From: Symbiodinium natans | Lineage: Eukaryota; Sar; Dinophyceae; Suessiales; Symbiodiniaceae | Direction: 5' to 3' | DNA: 62,000 bases | Assembly: GCA_905221605.1 (NCBI GenBank) | Contig: CAJNDS010002831.1 | Span: 1-62,000, forward strand | Shown here: positions 53,350 through 62,000 of the stretch, in pieces | How the letters are laid out: each line of letters begins with the position of its first letter | How positions within the stretch are numbered: position 1 is the first letter of the stretch | Program-made: the position numbers and the translations under genes | Notes under the pieces: model-generated | The model's input: the letters and a program-made list of their open reading frames with translations, nothing else | The model's database searches: none | Told to the model about the DNA's origin: nothing

Positions 53350-55337
53350 ATGGCTTCAGTCCTGCTGCAGGAGGAGGGCGAGGCCCAGCGTGCGGAGGAC
53401 ATCAGCAAGGCGGCTCAGAGCCTCATTGACGTGGAGACTTCCGAGACCGTCTCTTGGTACCAGTAACTTCCCGCCCGGTAGCCCCCCTCGCCCTTCTTTT
53501 TTTTGTTGTTGCCCCCCTTTTTGTCTTTGGCTTTCAAGGATTCCCTTATACAGTACCCAACCCTTTAAACATGGGGTGCCCATGGAATTGTTTTGGGATA
53601 CGACAGCACACGCTGCGCCTTCCGGGCGTCGATGCGAGGATTGGAGAACCCTGCAAGGCTGAAGGGGCTTCAGAAACGCCTGCAGCAGGTGAGTGTGATG
53701 GGAGACGACAAAGAATGTCTGAAATGGGGTTTGAACAGGGCTCAAGGCTTCTGATTGGTCTCGAGAAGCTTCGTCGCTTGACGCAAACAGAGCATCTGAT
53801 GAAGGAGAGAGTCGAAACAAACAGATCCGTAGAAGCCAGACTGAGTAGGAGCGATCCAGAAACGTTCTAGAATTATAAATAATGAGAGATATATATATAT
53901 ATGTATATAATATAATATAATATCTATAATAATATATAATAATAGTTTCTGGGCTACCAAGGTTTTCAAGCTGGAAACCAGCTCCGTGTACGGGAGCGCC
54001 TTCGCCTTCCCGCAGGTTGCCCGAAGCTCCGGCTACCAGGGCGTCTACGTCTCGCTGTGGATACGGGCGTACCTGGGCTTGGCGCTGAACTACGTGGTGC
54101 AGTTTGCGCTGGTGATGTTTGTGGGCGAAGCAACCCAGATCATGAACCCCTTAGGCGGAATGATGCACCTGTGCGACTTCGGCGCGGAGTTGGATGATTG
54201 CAAGGGTCCAGAGGCGCCCTTCCAACCTCGGTGCACCGGTCCAGGGGGGACCCAGTTCTCACCTTCACGGCTCTACAGCTACACGCAGTGGGCAGTGCAG
54301 AAGTTTGCCAAGCAGGCACTCCTGGATGTGCTCCCAGACCAAGAGGACCTTATCAACGAGAAGGTTGATCCTGGAGAATACGGGCTGGAGAACCGCAGTT
54401 GCCGTTGGCTGTGCCTGCTTCTGTTCGCACTGTCAGTGAACCACGAGATCCAAGTGTGCTTTCGCATGACAGCCATGCTCTGGTACCTGCCCAGCGAGCC
54501 GGACAAGTGTGACTGGATCGAGATCGACAAAAAGCGCCAGACCAGCTACCGTATTGCGGGCATGCCCATCCACTGGAAGATCATCACGGGCCTGATTGTC
54601 CTGATCCCCAAGGTGACGCTGTGCTACTTTGTCCTCTTGGAGGGCACGACCCTTCTGATGGACACCTCGGGGATCTTGGACACCGTCCTGGGCGCCATGT
54701 CCATGGCTTTCATCTTGGATGTCGACGAGATGCTCCACGACTGCATGATCACGCGTGCCGGCCGGAGCCTCATGCAGAAGATCCAGGCACTCCGGGAAGA
54801 GCCGCAAGGTGAAGACGTTGAAGGCCCAAGGTATCATGGCAAGGGCCCCAGCTTCTTGGACCTCTTCAGGCAGGTGGTCCCCACGCGCCTCTTGGTGACC
54901 CTCCTGTGCCTGGCTGTGATGATCGATCGCTACTACCAGTTCAAGTGCGTCTACAAGGAGGAGCTCGGCATGTGGGTCTCAAAGCCCATGCACGTTCCCG
55001 GGAGAGCTTCTCGGTGGGCCCTTTGGGGACAGGTTCTCTTTTCCCTTATCTTGGGGTTTTAGAGGATCACATGGGGGGTTTACGAAAACCCAAATGGTAG
55101 GATGCCCTTATCATAACATGGACCCCCCTCATAAGGCAACCCCCTAACATCGTAAACCCGCATTTCGGGTTTCCGAAGATCATCTTCAGCATCTTTTAGC
55201 TTTTTCAGAGGGGCTTAATGGGCTCCCCCGAGGCTTCCTACACGATCACCGACTTCTTCTTCAACGGGATCTTCCACACCGTGGAGAAGAGCTCCGAGCC
55301 TTTCTGGACCATGCCCACGCCCGAACTGATGAAGTGA
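53350..55337 (+). CDS. Complete three-exon multi-pass membrane protein gene
   Basis: Exon 1 (53350-53456) starts MASVLLQEEGEAQRAEDISK and ends in phase 2 before GTACCA. Exon 2 (53946-55032) gives CFWATKVFKLETSSVYGSAF and about 360 further residues. Exon 3 (55209-55337) follows an AG-GT donor and a TTTTTCAG acceptor and ends FWTMPTPELMK at TGA. The ~440-residue product has hydrophobic spans near 74-95, 188-206, 247-268, 278-296 and 349-366, a Cys-containing loop between the first two, and an acidic WIEIDKKR region. The exon 2 acceptor (AATAG before T) restores the frame but is unusual; CCAAG at 53961 is the alternative. I recall no named family and infer only an integral membrane protein. Confidence 0.72.
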
Positions 55338-55372
55338 CGCGGAAACAAAATTACGCGGAAACAAAATTACTG

Positions 55373-55496
55373 TATATGAAGCAGGGTTTATATTTCTGTT
55401 ATTGGTGAGTGTATATAGGGTTCCCTTTTAATCTTGGTGAGTGTATATACTGGGTGTCCTTTTGGGGTACAAGAAATATGTACCCTGCTTCATATA
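55373..55496. mobile_element. Short element with 25-bp inverted ends
   Basis: Ends TATATGAAGCAGGGTTTATA.. and ..ATGTACCCTGCTTCATATA match as inverted repeats at 23 of 25 positions. Inside are two direct ~37-bp copies containing GGTGAGTGTATATA. It begins about 36 bp after the stop codon of the membrane protein gene, behind a 17-bp direct duplication (ACGCGGAAACAAAATT). It could lie in the 3' UTR. Confidence 0.7.
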
Positions 55497-56088
55497 GCTC
55501 ATGTATGATCTCAGGGATGCACTTTGCCAAAAAAAACAAATTTTGTGTCAGGGGGCTTCCTGCAATGCGAAGCGGCTTGCAGGAGGCCGGAGGAGAGAAA
55601 GGCGGTGGTCGATCCCTGGCATCCTCGTGACATCCTTAGGAGAGAGCGACCCTAAAACCTGCAAGCAAACTCCGAAATCCTAAAACCCTGCACGCGACCG
55701 ATTCTAGGATTCTAGGTCCGATGCTTTGTTGACGTCGGTTCTCCTCAGCTTAGCTCCATGTCAGCGCAGGATCAGACCCATCGCCTGCCCGCTGTTGTGT
55801 CCAGCCGCTCTGATAGTCGAGCCCCGGACCTCACCCAGAAATTGCCAAGAATACGCCATACGCGCCGTGTTCAACAGCACTCGGCAAGTCTCCCCAGTTC
55901 CTTTCTGCAATGTGGCACTTCAATCAGACCTAGCAGACGCTTGAGGAAAACAGGTCCCCTTTGGTCATGGCCCGTGGTAACATCATGCCGAGGTTGCTCC
56001 GAAAGCATGGCTTCGCCGCTGTGAAGTCTACCGCGCACAACTGGTCTAACCTGGTCTTCACCCCAAAAAGGCTGTATGCAGAAGAACC

Positions 56089-56149
56089 CTAAACCCTAAC
56101 CCCTAAACCCTAAATCCTAAACCCTAAACCCTAAACCCTAAACCCTAAA
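56089..56149. repeat. CCCTAAA telomere-like array
   Basis: About eight units, 43 bp upstream of the acceptor of the exon at 56193. The DNA from 55497 to 56088 shows no supported gene. Confidence 0.9.
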
Positions 56150-56192
56150 TGGAGCCCTTCGGACCGCCATCCCCACTCCCCCGAACCCCGAG

Positions 56193-56268
56193 GTCAGAGG
56201 TAACGCTGCAGAGCTACACCTGGCTTCTTGCCAGCTGCGTGGTCGGTGTTCCGGGCCCCAGTACCCGC
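56193..56268 (+). CDS. Exon, unknown gene
   Basis: After CCCCGAG it reads SEVTLQSYTWLLASCVVGVP, then GPSTR, ending before a GTAAAC donor. Good acceptor and donor and a CCCTAAA array upstream support it. Not recognised. Confidence 0.42.
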
Positions 56269-56614
56269 GTAAACTCGCTCCTTTCAGGGAGTCTGTCGAG
56301 TACCGAATTCCAGATAGACCTTTATGTTTCTTTCTATCAGATATTAGAAAGATCATTGGACACAAGGGGCTTGGTCATCATTCCTGCTTCTCCGTTCTTG
56401 AGCTACTGGTCTGAGACCTTCCTAAGTTGGCAACACCCGAGGTGGGGCTCAGCTACACCGGAATCTGGTGCCAGAGTTTGATCAGTGCCTTCCACAGAAA
56501 AGGTGCTTTGCTTCAGGGCTCAGGTGGTCGCACACGAGCTTTTGCAGTTGCACCTATATGGGTCTTCCCATGCACGCAGTGTATGCGGTGGAAGGGGATA
56601 GAAAGAAATGTATA

Positions 56615-56784
56615 TATTTATTTATGTATTTGTATATATATACATATATCCACACACACACATATATATATATTTACATGTTAACATATATATATATATA
56701 TACACATACATACATACATACACGCGTATAGAAAACTCATGCATATAACTCCTACATCTACTTATACATACATACATACATACA

Positions 56785-56818
<34 letters not shown>

Positions 56819-56830
56819 CACACATAGAAG
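56615..56830. repeat. TA, CA and CATA microsatellites
   Basis: TATATA and CATACATA runs with about fourteen CATA units at 56766-56813. Tyr/Met/Val frames here are artefacts. Confidence 0.95.
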
Positions 56831-56921
56831 TTGGTGCCGCTGAATCCACATAGATTGGAGAACGGACTGGCTTTTCGCGATTCTTTTTGGGAGGGGGACA
56901 TGCTCACTGAGGTGCGACAAG

Positions 56922-56994
56922 CTTCCTCGTTCTGATCAACGCCAGCAAGTTTGCCATCGTCTGCATCGAGGTCAGCTTCGTGGTGTTCCCATGA
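56922..56994 (+). CDS. Hydrophobic exon, unknown gene
   Basis: After GACAAG it reads FLVLINASKFAIVCIE, a membrane-span-like segment. Either a GTCAGC donor at 56971 ends it or the frame continues VSFVVFP to a TGA at 56992-56994. It may be a remnant or exon of another membrane protein. Confidence 0.45.
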
Positions 56995-57027
56995 GCTCTC
57001 GCAAACAAACGGGCCTTTGCTGCTGCA

Positions 57028-57150
57028 TATTGCTATTGCTGTTGCTATTGCTGCTGTTATTGCTACGGCTAAGTCCTATTGCTATTGCTATTTGCTAAGT
57101 GCTATTGCTAAGTGCTATTGCTAATTGCTAAGTGCTATTGCTGTTTGTTA
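57028..57150. repeat. GCTATT/GCTAAGT repeats
   Basis: Tandem TGCTAT hexamers that turn into TTGCTAAGTGCTA units. No gene is visible from here to 57375, except TTTAGGG repeats at 57300-57338. Confidence 0.9.
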
Positions 57151-57375
57151 TACTTGTTGGTTTTTGCCTAATAGCACGTGATCTTGGAAGCGTGATGTTG
57201 CACTGCTGTACTTGCTGGCAGCCCTAGAGCCCTGGCTAAGGCCAGCATGGTGCCAGGATCTCTCGCCCCACCCAGGGTTAAGGTCAAAAGGGTTTAGCGT
57301 AAAAAGGGTTTAGGGTTGAGGGTTTAGGGTTTAGGGTGAAAGACAGGCTTGAGACCCAGACGTGGGCTGACGCAG

Positions 57376-57480
57376 GCGCTCTTCATGAACAGCTACCAGC
57401 TCACCTGGGCGCAAGTGATCGGGGCCCTGCGCCTCCGCTGCCTTAGCTTGGGACGGGCGGCGGCCTTTGTGGGTTTTTGA
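57376..57480 (+). CDS. Possible exon, unknown gene
   Basis: After GACGCAG it reads ALFMNSYQLTWAQVIGALRL, then a Leu/Arg-rich tail to a TGA at 57478-57480. An internal donor may end it earlier. TTTAGGG repeats lie just upstream. Confidence 0.42.
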   Translation, partial: ALFMNSYQLTWAQVIGALRLRCLSLGRAAAFVGF

Positions 57481-57861
57481 GCGAGTCAGCTTCTCGGCAC
57501 CCACCAGCTTGCAAGACCACAATGTCCAGCGCAGAAGAAGAAACGAGGGGGCCTTTATGTCCAAGCGAGCTCTGAAGGCCTTCCAAAATGCCTGTAACCC
57601 CTAAACCAGCTCCTGCGGTTCGGAAGTGGAGCCGGGCATCCCATGCCCCTAGCTGCCCTAGCTCTGCATCTGCTTCGAGGATCACGATCTTCGGGGCCGT
57701 GACGTTCGGCCAGGCATGCCTTAGATCTGCAGTGATAGTTTGGGCAGCCACTGGATTCCCAGGGAAAGGGGCGTTCCGACTTCTTGCTTCGAGCGGGCGG
57801 GGGTATCGAAGAAGGAAGCCATGCCCACTGGGGGGAAGATTCCGCATAATCTCCCTCAACC

Positions 57862-57964
57862 CTACTTGAAGGTTCATTGCACTTACTGCTTGCAACCATC
57901 CTAGGGCACGCAAATAAGGGGCCATACCTGGTTCGTAATTGAGTACCATGGAACCTCCAAGTAG
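57862..57964. mobile_element. Miniature inverted-repeat element, family 1, copy E
   Basis: 103 bp with left end CTACTTGAAGGTTCATTGCACTT and right end AGTACCATGGAACCTCCAAGTAG. The interior keeps the TAGGGCACGCAAATAAGGGG block in place of the GGGCACTTAAGGGGC of other copies. Confidence 0.8.
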
Positions 57965-58057
57965 AGAAGGGAACATTCCATCTCCCCCGGAGGCCCGGGA
58001 GTCTTTGGCCGAGAAGCCTCTGCCCTCAGAAAGGGAACCTCTGGCCGGGCGCCCAGG

Positions 58058-58110
58058 AGGGGGGGGGTTAGGGTTTAGGGTTAGGGGTTAGGGGTTTAGG
58101 GTGTAGGGAG
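58058..58110. repeat. TTAGGG/TTTAGGG short array
   Basis: Follows a poly-G run at 58058-58066. The DNA from 58111 to 58764 shows no supported exon. Confidence 0.8.
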
Positions 58111-58764
58111 GGAAGTCCAGTGGCCAAAAATGAGTTTAGGCTTGGTGATCCCAGCTGATACTCAGTGCCTGGGCTCAAAAGGGTTTAGGGTTCTTTTTGC
58201 AGGTCTTTGCTCCAACCTGTTCGGGTGAAGCTTTCAGGTTGCCTTCAGGGTCTGGGGGTTCCCGGATCCAGAAGGACCACTCGTGCTTCGGACCCATTAG
58301 GACAGCAGACAGTTGCAAGATTCAACTCTTCTGAGGAGAATGTCCCAGGGCCTCTTGACTCAGCGTGTCGGGTTAGGACCTAATGGTTAGGGGATGCTGA
58401 TGAACCAGCATCACAGGCCTTCAGGCCACGCGAAAACAGGGGCCCGAAGAAAGGCTCTTAAACCCGAAGTGGCGCTACTGCTGCAAACTTGCAGGTTTGA
58501 ATCAGGAAGCCCTGCTAGTTGGACAGCGCGCTGCCAGTGGCGAATCCTACGAAGCCTAAGCCGACATCCCCTTTTAACCCTACAGCCCAGACCATCTCAA
58601 ATTCCGGCCCCCTGTGCTTCTGCGCCCCCCCGCTGAGGCTCCTTCAGGAAGGGTCTGACCGCGAAAAAGCGGGAGGGGAAAAAAGATCCGCTCCGTGATT
58701 TCGTTTTTTAAAAGCCGAGGCTTGGGGTGCCCACGATCCCCACAAAGCTTTAGAGCGCGACATC

Positions 58765-58844
58765 TTGGCATGTTCCCCCTTCTACTCACAGTCCTTCATA
58801 AGGGTTTATAGTCACTTTTGACTGTTCGTGTATTGGGGAACATG
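58765..58844. mobile_element. Inverted-repeat element, family 2, copy 1
   Basis: Left end TTGGCATGTTCCCCCTTCTA, right end GACTGTTCGTGTATTGGGGAACATG. CATGTTCCCC pairs with GGGGAACATG. Left and right ends share ACTCACAGTC/GACTGTTCGT-type sequence with the copy at 58971. Confidence 0.65.
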
Positions 58845-58970
58845 AATAAAACGACATGCATCAACATTTGGACGGTTTTTGGGGGGCTAACAGGGACCTT
58901 CTCGAGCCGGAGTCTTACTGAGCCCTCCCTGCGCCTTGAAGCAAAGCGTCTGGGCGAAAAGCCTAAACCT

Positions 58971-59070
58971 TGGGATGTTCCCCCTTGTACTAGCAGTCGG
59001 TAATCGGGATTCTATCAGGGGTGACACTATAATCCCGATCAAGGACTGTTAGTAGAACAAAAACATCCCA
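58971..59070. mobile_element. Inverted-repeat element, family 2, copy 2
   Basis: 100 bp, ends TGGGATGTTCCCCCTTGTAC..AGCAGTC and GACTGTTAGTAGAACA..AACATCCCA. An inner inverted pair AATCGGGATT/AATCCCGAT makes the whole element able to fold into a long hairpin. No coding capacity. Confidence 0.75.
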
Positions 59071-59516
59071 ACCTAAACCCCACAAAAGCCTCGGCCTCTG
59101 CCTACCTGAAGGCGCCGGACAGTCCAGTAACCTCTCGCAGCAAGAACAGGGTACGTAGGAACAAGGCAAGGGTTCATAGTGCAGGACTACAAGGCTGGGT
59201 CTTGCGCGCCAAGTCCCTGCCCGTCTTTTTTGGCTTCTTGAGCTCTAAGCGTTGCCACAGCCCAACCCAACGTCACCTTCCAATGCAGGGCTTCAGATCT
59301 TGTGGCATTCGGACCCGAAGCCCCTCAACCTCTGAAAAACCTCACACCCCGAAGCCCCTCAACCTCTGACCCAACACCCAAGCACTTTCACACCCTCAAC
59401 ACACCCTGAAAACCCGAAAATCTCTGAACAAGCCCACCGCAGCCCCAACAAATCCCGCCCCGCTGCCTCCCCACAACCCCCCCCAACAGCCGCTCTCCTC
59501 TCGGCCTTTGGGCGCC

Positions 59517-59618
59517 ATGGGGAAGAAGGCGGCCGCGAAGGCGAAAGCTGCAGGCTCTCGGCCAGGTTCCGGGAAGGCCGGGCACGTCAGAACCGTCGAG
59601 TCTCGTCCTACAGCCTGA
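59517..59618 (+). CDS. Possible first exon with basic N-terminus
   Basis: ATG opens a frame MGKKAAAKAKAAGSRPGSGK that continues to a TGA about 34 codons on. An AG-GT donor at GCCAG/GTTCCG would end it after about 16 residues. The Lys/Ala-rich start is typical of a disordered basic N-terminus. It may be the first exon of the OTU gene downstream; the join is unproven. Confidence 0.4.
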   Translation: MGKKAAAKAKAAGSRPGSGKAGHVRTVESRPTA

Positions 59619-60296
59619 CTTTTCTTGTTTTTTTTGTGGTTCTTTTACTGGTCATGTTCGCACCTTTCTTTCTTGCTGCCTCCGCAGCTCAACTTTCTGT
59701 CGTTTTTGAGCTGAGAGCCACATTGGGCGCAACTCCACACACACACACAGACACACGCACACTCTGTGAACCCCTCTGGGTCCCCATAAGAACGGAGCCA
59801 TAGCGCAGCCTTATAATCCTTATAATCAGGCCCCACAACACGCGCGAAAGGTCAAAGGCTGAGCTCCCTTTCTCAGATTTCCACGATCCAGGCTTGGCCG
59901 CCAAAGCGGAACCAAAAGTCGAAAGGCGCGGCTCTGAGGGGTGCGCTGGCGGAGGTGTTGCTTGGATGGTTTGGGGCGTTTGGGGCTTGCGGATGTAAGA
60001 GTGCTGGGGCGCCCTCAGCACAAACCCCTCGACCATAAGCAATAAATACCATTCAAAGCCTCCGAAAACTGAAGCCCGACACCCTGGTATCCCCAGCCCT
60101 TCAGGAAGCGCTGGGCAGCATTGAGGAAGGGTAAAGAATGGAATCTCTTCAGCAGCCCCAGTAGAGATGCTGTCAGTAGTTTGAAGTCTTGAATGGCCCC
60201 TGAAGCCATGAACCGGATCGTTACAGCAAACTTTGCTGCACCCTCTCTATCCTTAGTATTCAGTAGTCGCCTTGTGTATTGATCGCGTGAGGCAAG

Positions 60297-60382
60297 TACA
60301 CGGCCGAGGACTACCAGGACCTGGCCGGGCCCGCAAGAGAGTGCGGGGCAAGTGACTCATTGCTCAAGGGGTTGGAGCTTCT
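60297..60382 (+). CDS. Possible exon upstream of the OTU domain
   Basis: After GGCAAG it reads YTAEDYQDLAGPARECGASD and stays open through SLLKGLELLV. It lies between the possible first exon and the OTU exon on the same strand. Boundaries are uncertain. Confidence 0.35.
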
Positions 60383-60538
60383 GGTGTTTTTTTTTGTTAT
60401 CTTGTAAGGATCAGGGCATTAGAGGTTGTCGTTTGGAGATGGCTGCAGCAGAAGACCCCAAAATTGCCGTCGGCACCTGACCATGCAGGTCAAGCAGCTA
60501 CATCCGCTTGGCCTGCGCGTGCCTTGCCTAGAGAAGTC

Positions 60539-61700
60539 ATGCCGGAGAAACGTAGGAAGGATTGGGCGGCAGATAGTCACTTCCTTTTGGGTCCTGATGA
60601 TGAGGCGGCCCCTCGTATTTGGGTACCCCAAAAGGGAGCATACATTCGAGAACTGACCAGACGGCTTTGGGATGTCTCTGCAGATATCGGATCCCGGCAA
60701 ATCTTCGATGCGTTAGATCGGAAGGTCGTGAAGATGGAGCCGGATGGCAACTGCCTCTTCAGGGCCATTGCAGATCAGCTCTGCATCTTGGCGTTTGTCA
60801 TCATGAGCTCGTTGTTGGCGACTATTGTGATTCTTGTGTCTCCCAGCTGTTTAGCGTCCAGAGGCTATTTGCATTCGCGGCTCGCAGGTTCAGTGGGCCT
60901 TTAAACCCTCAACCATAAACCCTAAACCCTGTCGGGTCCTTATCGCGGCTAGCGGCTTGTAAGGTTCGTAAGCCCAATTAAAGACCCTTGTTTGGGGGAT
61001 CTACCGCGAAACCGAAACCCTAGGCAGGCTGGCAAAAAACTCTACGGCCCAAGGCACAAGAACTCCCATGGCATGTGGCCCCGCGCAAGGTGGTGATCCA
61101 GAGGAGCACAACCACTACAGAGAGACGTGGCTTCAGAAGTCGTTCGGGGCACCTCCTCAAAATCCAACATCGCTCCCAAAAATGCGTTGCCATGTGCAAA
61201 GAGGAAGCTTGTGAAGAGGCCCCCCCCCCCCCTGCAAGTCAAAGTGCTGAGCGCCCGCGGTTTAGACCTGAGGGCTTCAACGGTTTTGTGGTTGGGACAT
61301 CGGTTTCCAACCTCTACCTAGTACCTATTGCTGGGAAGCATCAGGAGATGTGTTGCAACCACATGATCGAGAATGCAGATGAGTGACCCGGCTCGAGCTG
61401 GAAGGTTTGGAGGCATGTGTCCCTGTGTCTGCATGCAATTCTTAAACCCTAAGCCGCTTAAGCCCGGAATCCATCCCCTTTTTGCAACGACGAACCATCT
61501 ACATGGAACCTGCAGAAAAATTCTGTGGGTTTGTTTTGAGGCTCTCTAGGCACTCTAGGCCCTAGGGATTGGTGGCAGGAAGATCGACCTCTGACTTTCC
61601 TCTAATCTGCTGCAGGTTTTCCTTGTTCTACGCAGACGAGGACCAGAGCAGCCTTGAGCAGACGAGTTTCGCTGGAGAGTTGGGTTGTCAGGTTGCCGCG
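60539..61700 (+). CDS. OTU-type cysteine protease (deubiquitinase-like), partial
   Basis: From an in-frame ATG at 60539 the exon encodes MPEKRRKDWAADSHFLLGPD and reaches MEPDGNCLFRAIADQL, the OTU active-site signature. Asp is at about residue 69 and the nucleophile Cys at about 72. The exon ends at 60782 in phase 1 before a GC donor (GCATCT). Exon 2 starts at 61090 after CGCAAG and gives CGDPEEHNHYRE, the usual continuation of the family; it ends near 61126. A later exon at 61616 (after CTGCAG) reads FSLFYADEDQSSLEQ and fits the next family block. About ten residues between them are unplaced, so an exon may be missing. The catalytic His and the rest lie beyond the window. OTU enzymes cleave ubiquitin chains. 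The frame is open upstream of the ATG, so the start is not certain. Confidence 0.68.
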
Positions 61701-61974
61701 TCAGTGCATAAGCTGGCATTGAGAAACACGGTCTTACAGGCAAAAGAGGAGAGCCAGAAGCTTACTGTTCTCATCAGTAGCAGCTTTTTTGACATATGTG
61801 GGTCACGCCCACCGAAAAATTTATGGACCAGATACAGATCTAATTGTTATACAACAATATTTTGAATACGCCTATGCTGGCGGCGAGTTGTGAGCGATTG
61901 TGCCCACATGAAATCCCACTACGGCAAGTCAAACCCTAGCCCGGCAAGCCCTCCAACCCGCCAACCTGCCTTCC

Positions 61975-62000
61975 GCCCCCCCTTTCCCCCCCCCCCCCCC
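61975..62000. repeat. C-rich run at window end
   Basis: The window ends in at least 13 consecutive C, preceded by a shorter C run. The true length is unknown. Confidence 0.9.

Noticed and set aside
57443-57976. 177-residue minus-strand open frame
   Set aside because: Covers an inverted-repeat element (57862-57964) and overlaps the + strand exon at 57376. No motif.

Overview
The window is nuclear DNA of a eukaryote, most likely a dinoflagellate (a core, Symbiodiniaceae/Suessiales-like alga is my best guess). The evidence: nearly every gene is split into short exons of 40-140 bp; introns start with GC, and at least once GA, as readily as GT; most acceptors are AG followed by G; almost every credible gene is on the + strand; plant/alga-type telomere-like repeats (TTTAGGG/CCCTAAA) are scattered through non-coding DNA; and a match to the core of the dinoflagellate spliced leader lies just upstream of one start codon. 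Nothing bacterial is present (no operons, Shine-Dalgarno sites or CRISPR). Most open frames in the six translations are chance frames or low-complexity DNA. Real genes have to be built from short exons by phase and splice sites, so all joins are predictions.

Layout. 1-2.3 kb: ACT/ATT triplet satellite, AT-rich DNA and a 73-bp minisatellite. 2.4-22 kb: many short exon candidates of unrecognised genes, the best linked being 6.1-6.8 kb and 10.7-11.6 kb, separated by telomere-like arrays, purine-rich tracts and miniature inverted-repeat elements. 22.6-35.2 kb: a split gene for a secreted Notum/pectin-acetylesterase-type carboxylesterase. Its third intron holds two tandem copies of a multi-pass membrane protein gene on the same strand, plus a possible antisense membrane-anchor exon. 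35-43 kb: mostly repeats and a few lone exons. 43.7-49.1 kb: an intact gene for a secreted/anchored protein built of Tyr-Lys-Tyr-rich repeats, in which a 25-codon exon with its intron has been tandemly multiplied five times. 49-57.5 kb: lone exons and a complete three-exon gene for a ~440-residue multi-pass membrane protein. 59.5 kb to the end: the 5' part of an OTU-type cysteine protease gene cut by the window edge.

No pathway unites the genes. The most notable features are architectural: genes nested in an intron, growth of a repeat protein by duplication of an intron-exon unit, and telomere-like arrays that are polarised around exons (CCCTAAA before acceptors, TTTAGGG after donors) and could pair within introns. 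At least three families of short inverted-repeat elements are also recognisable.
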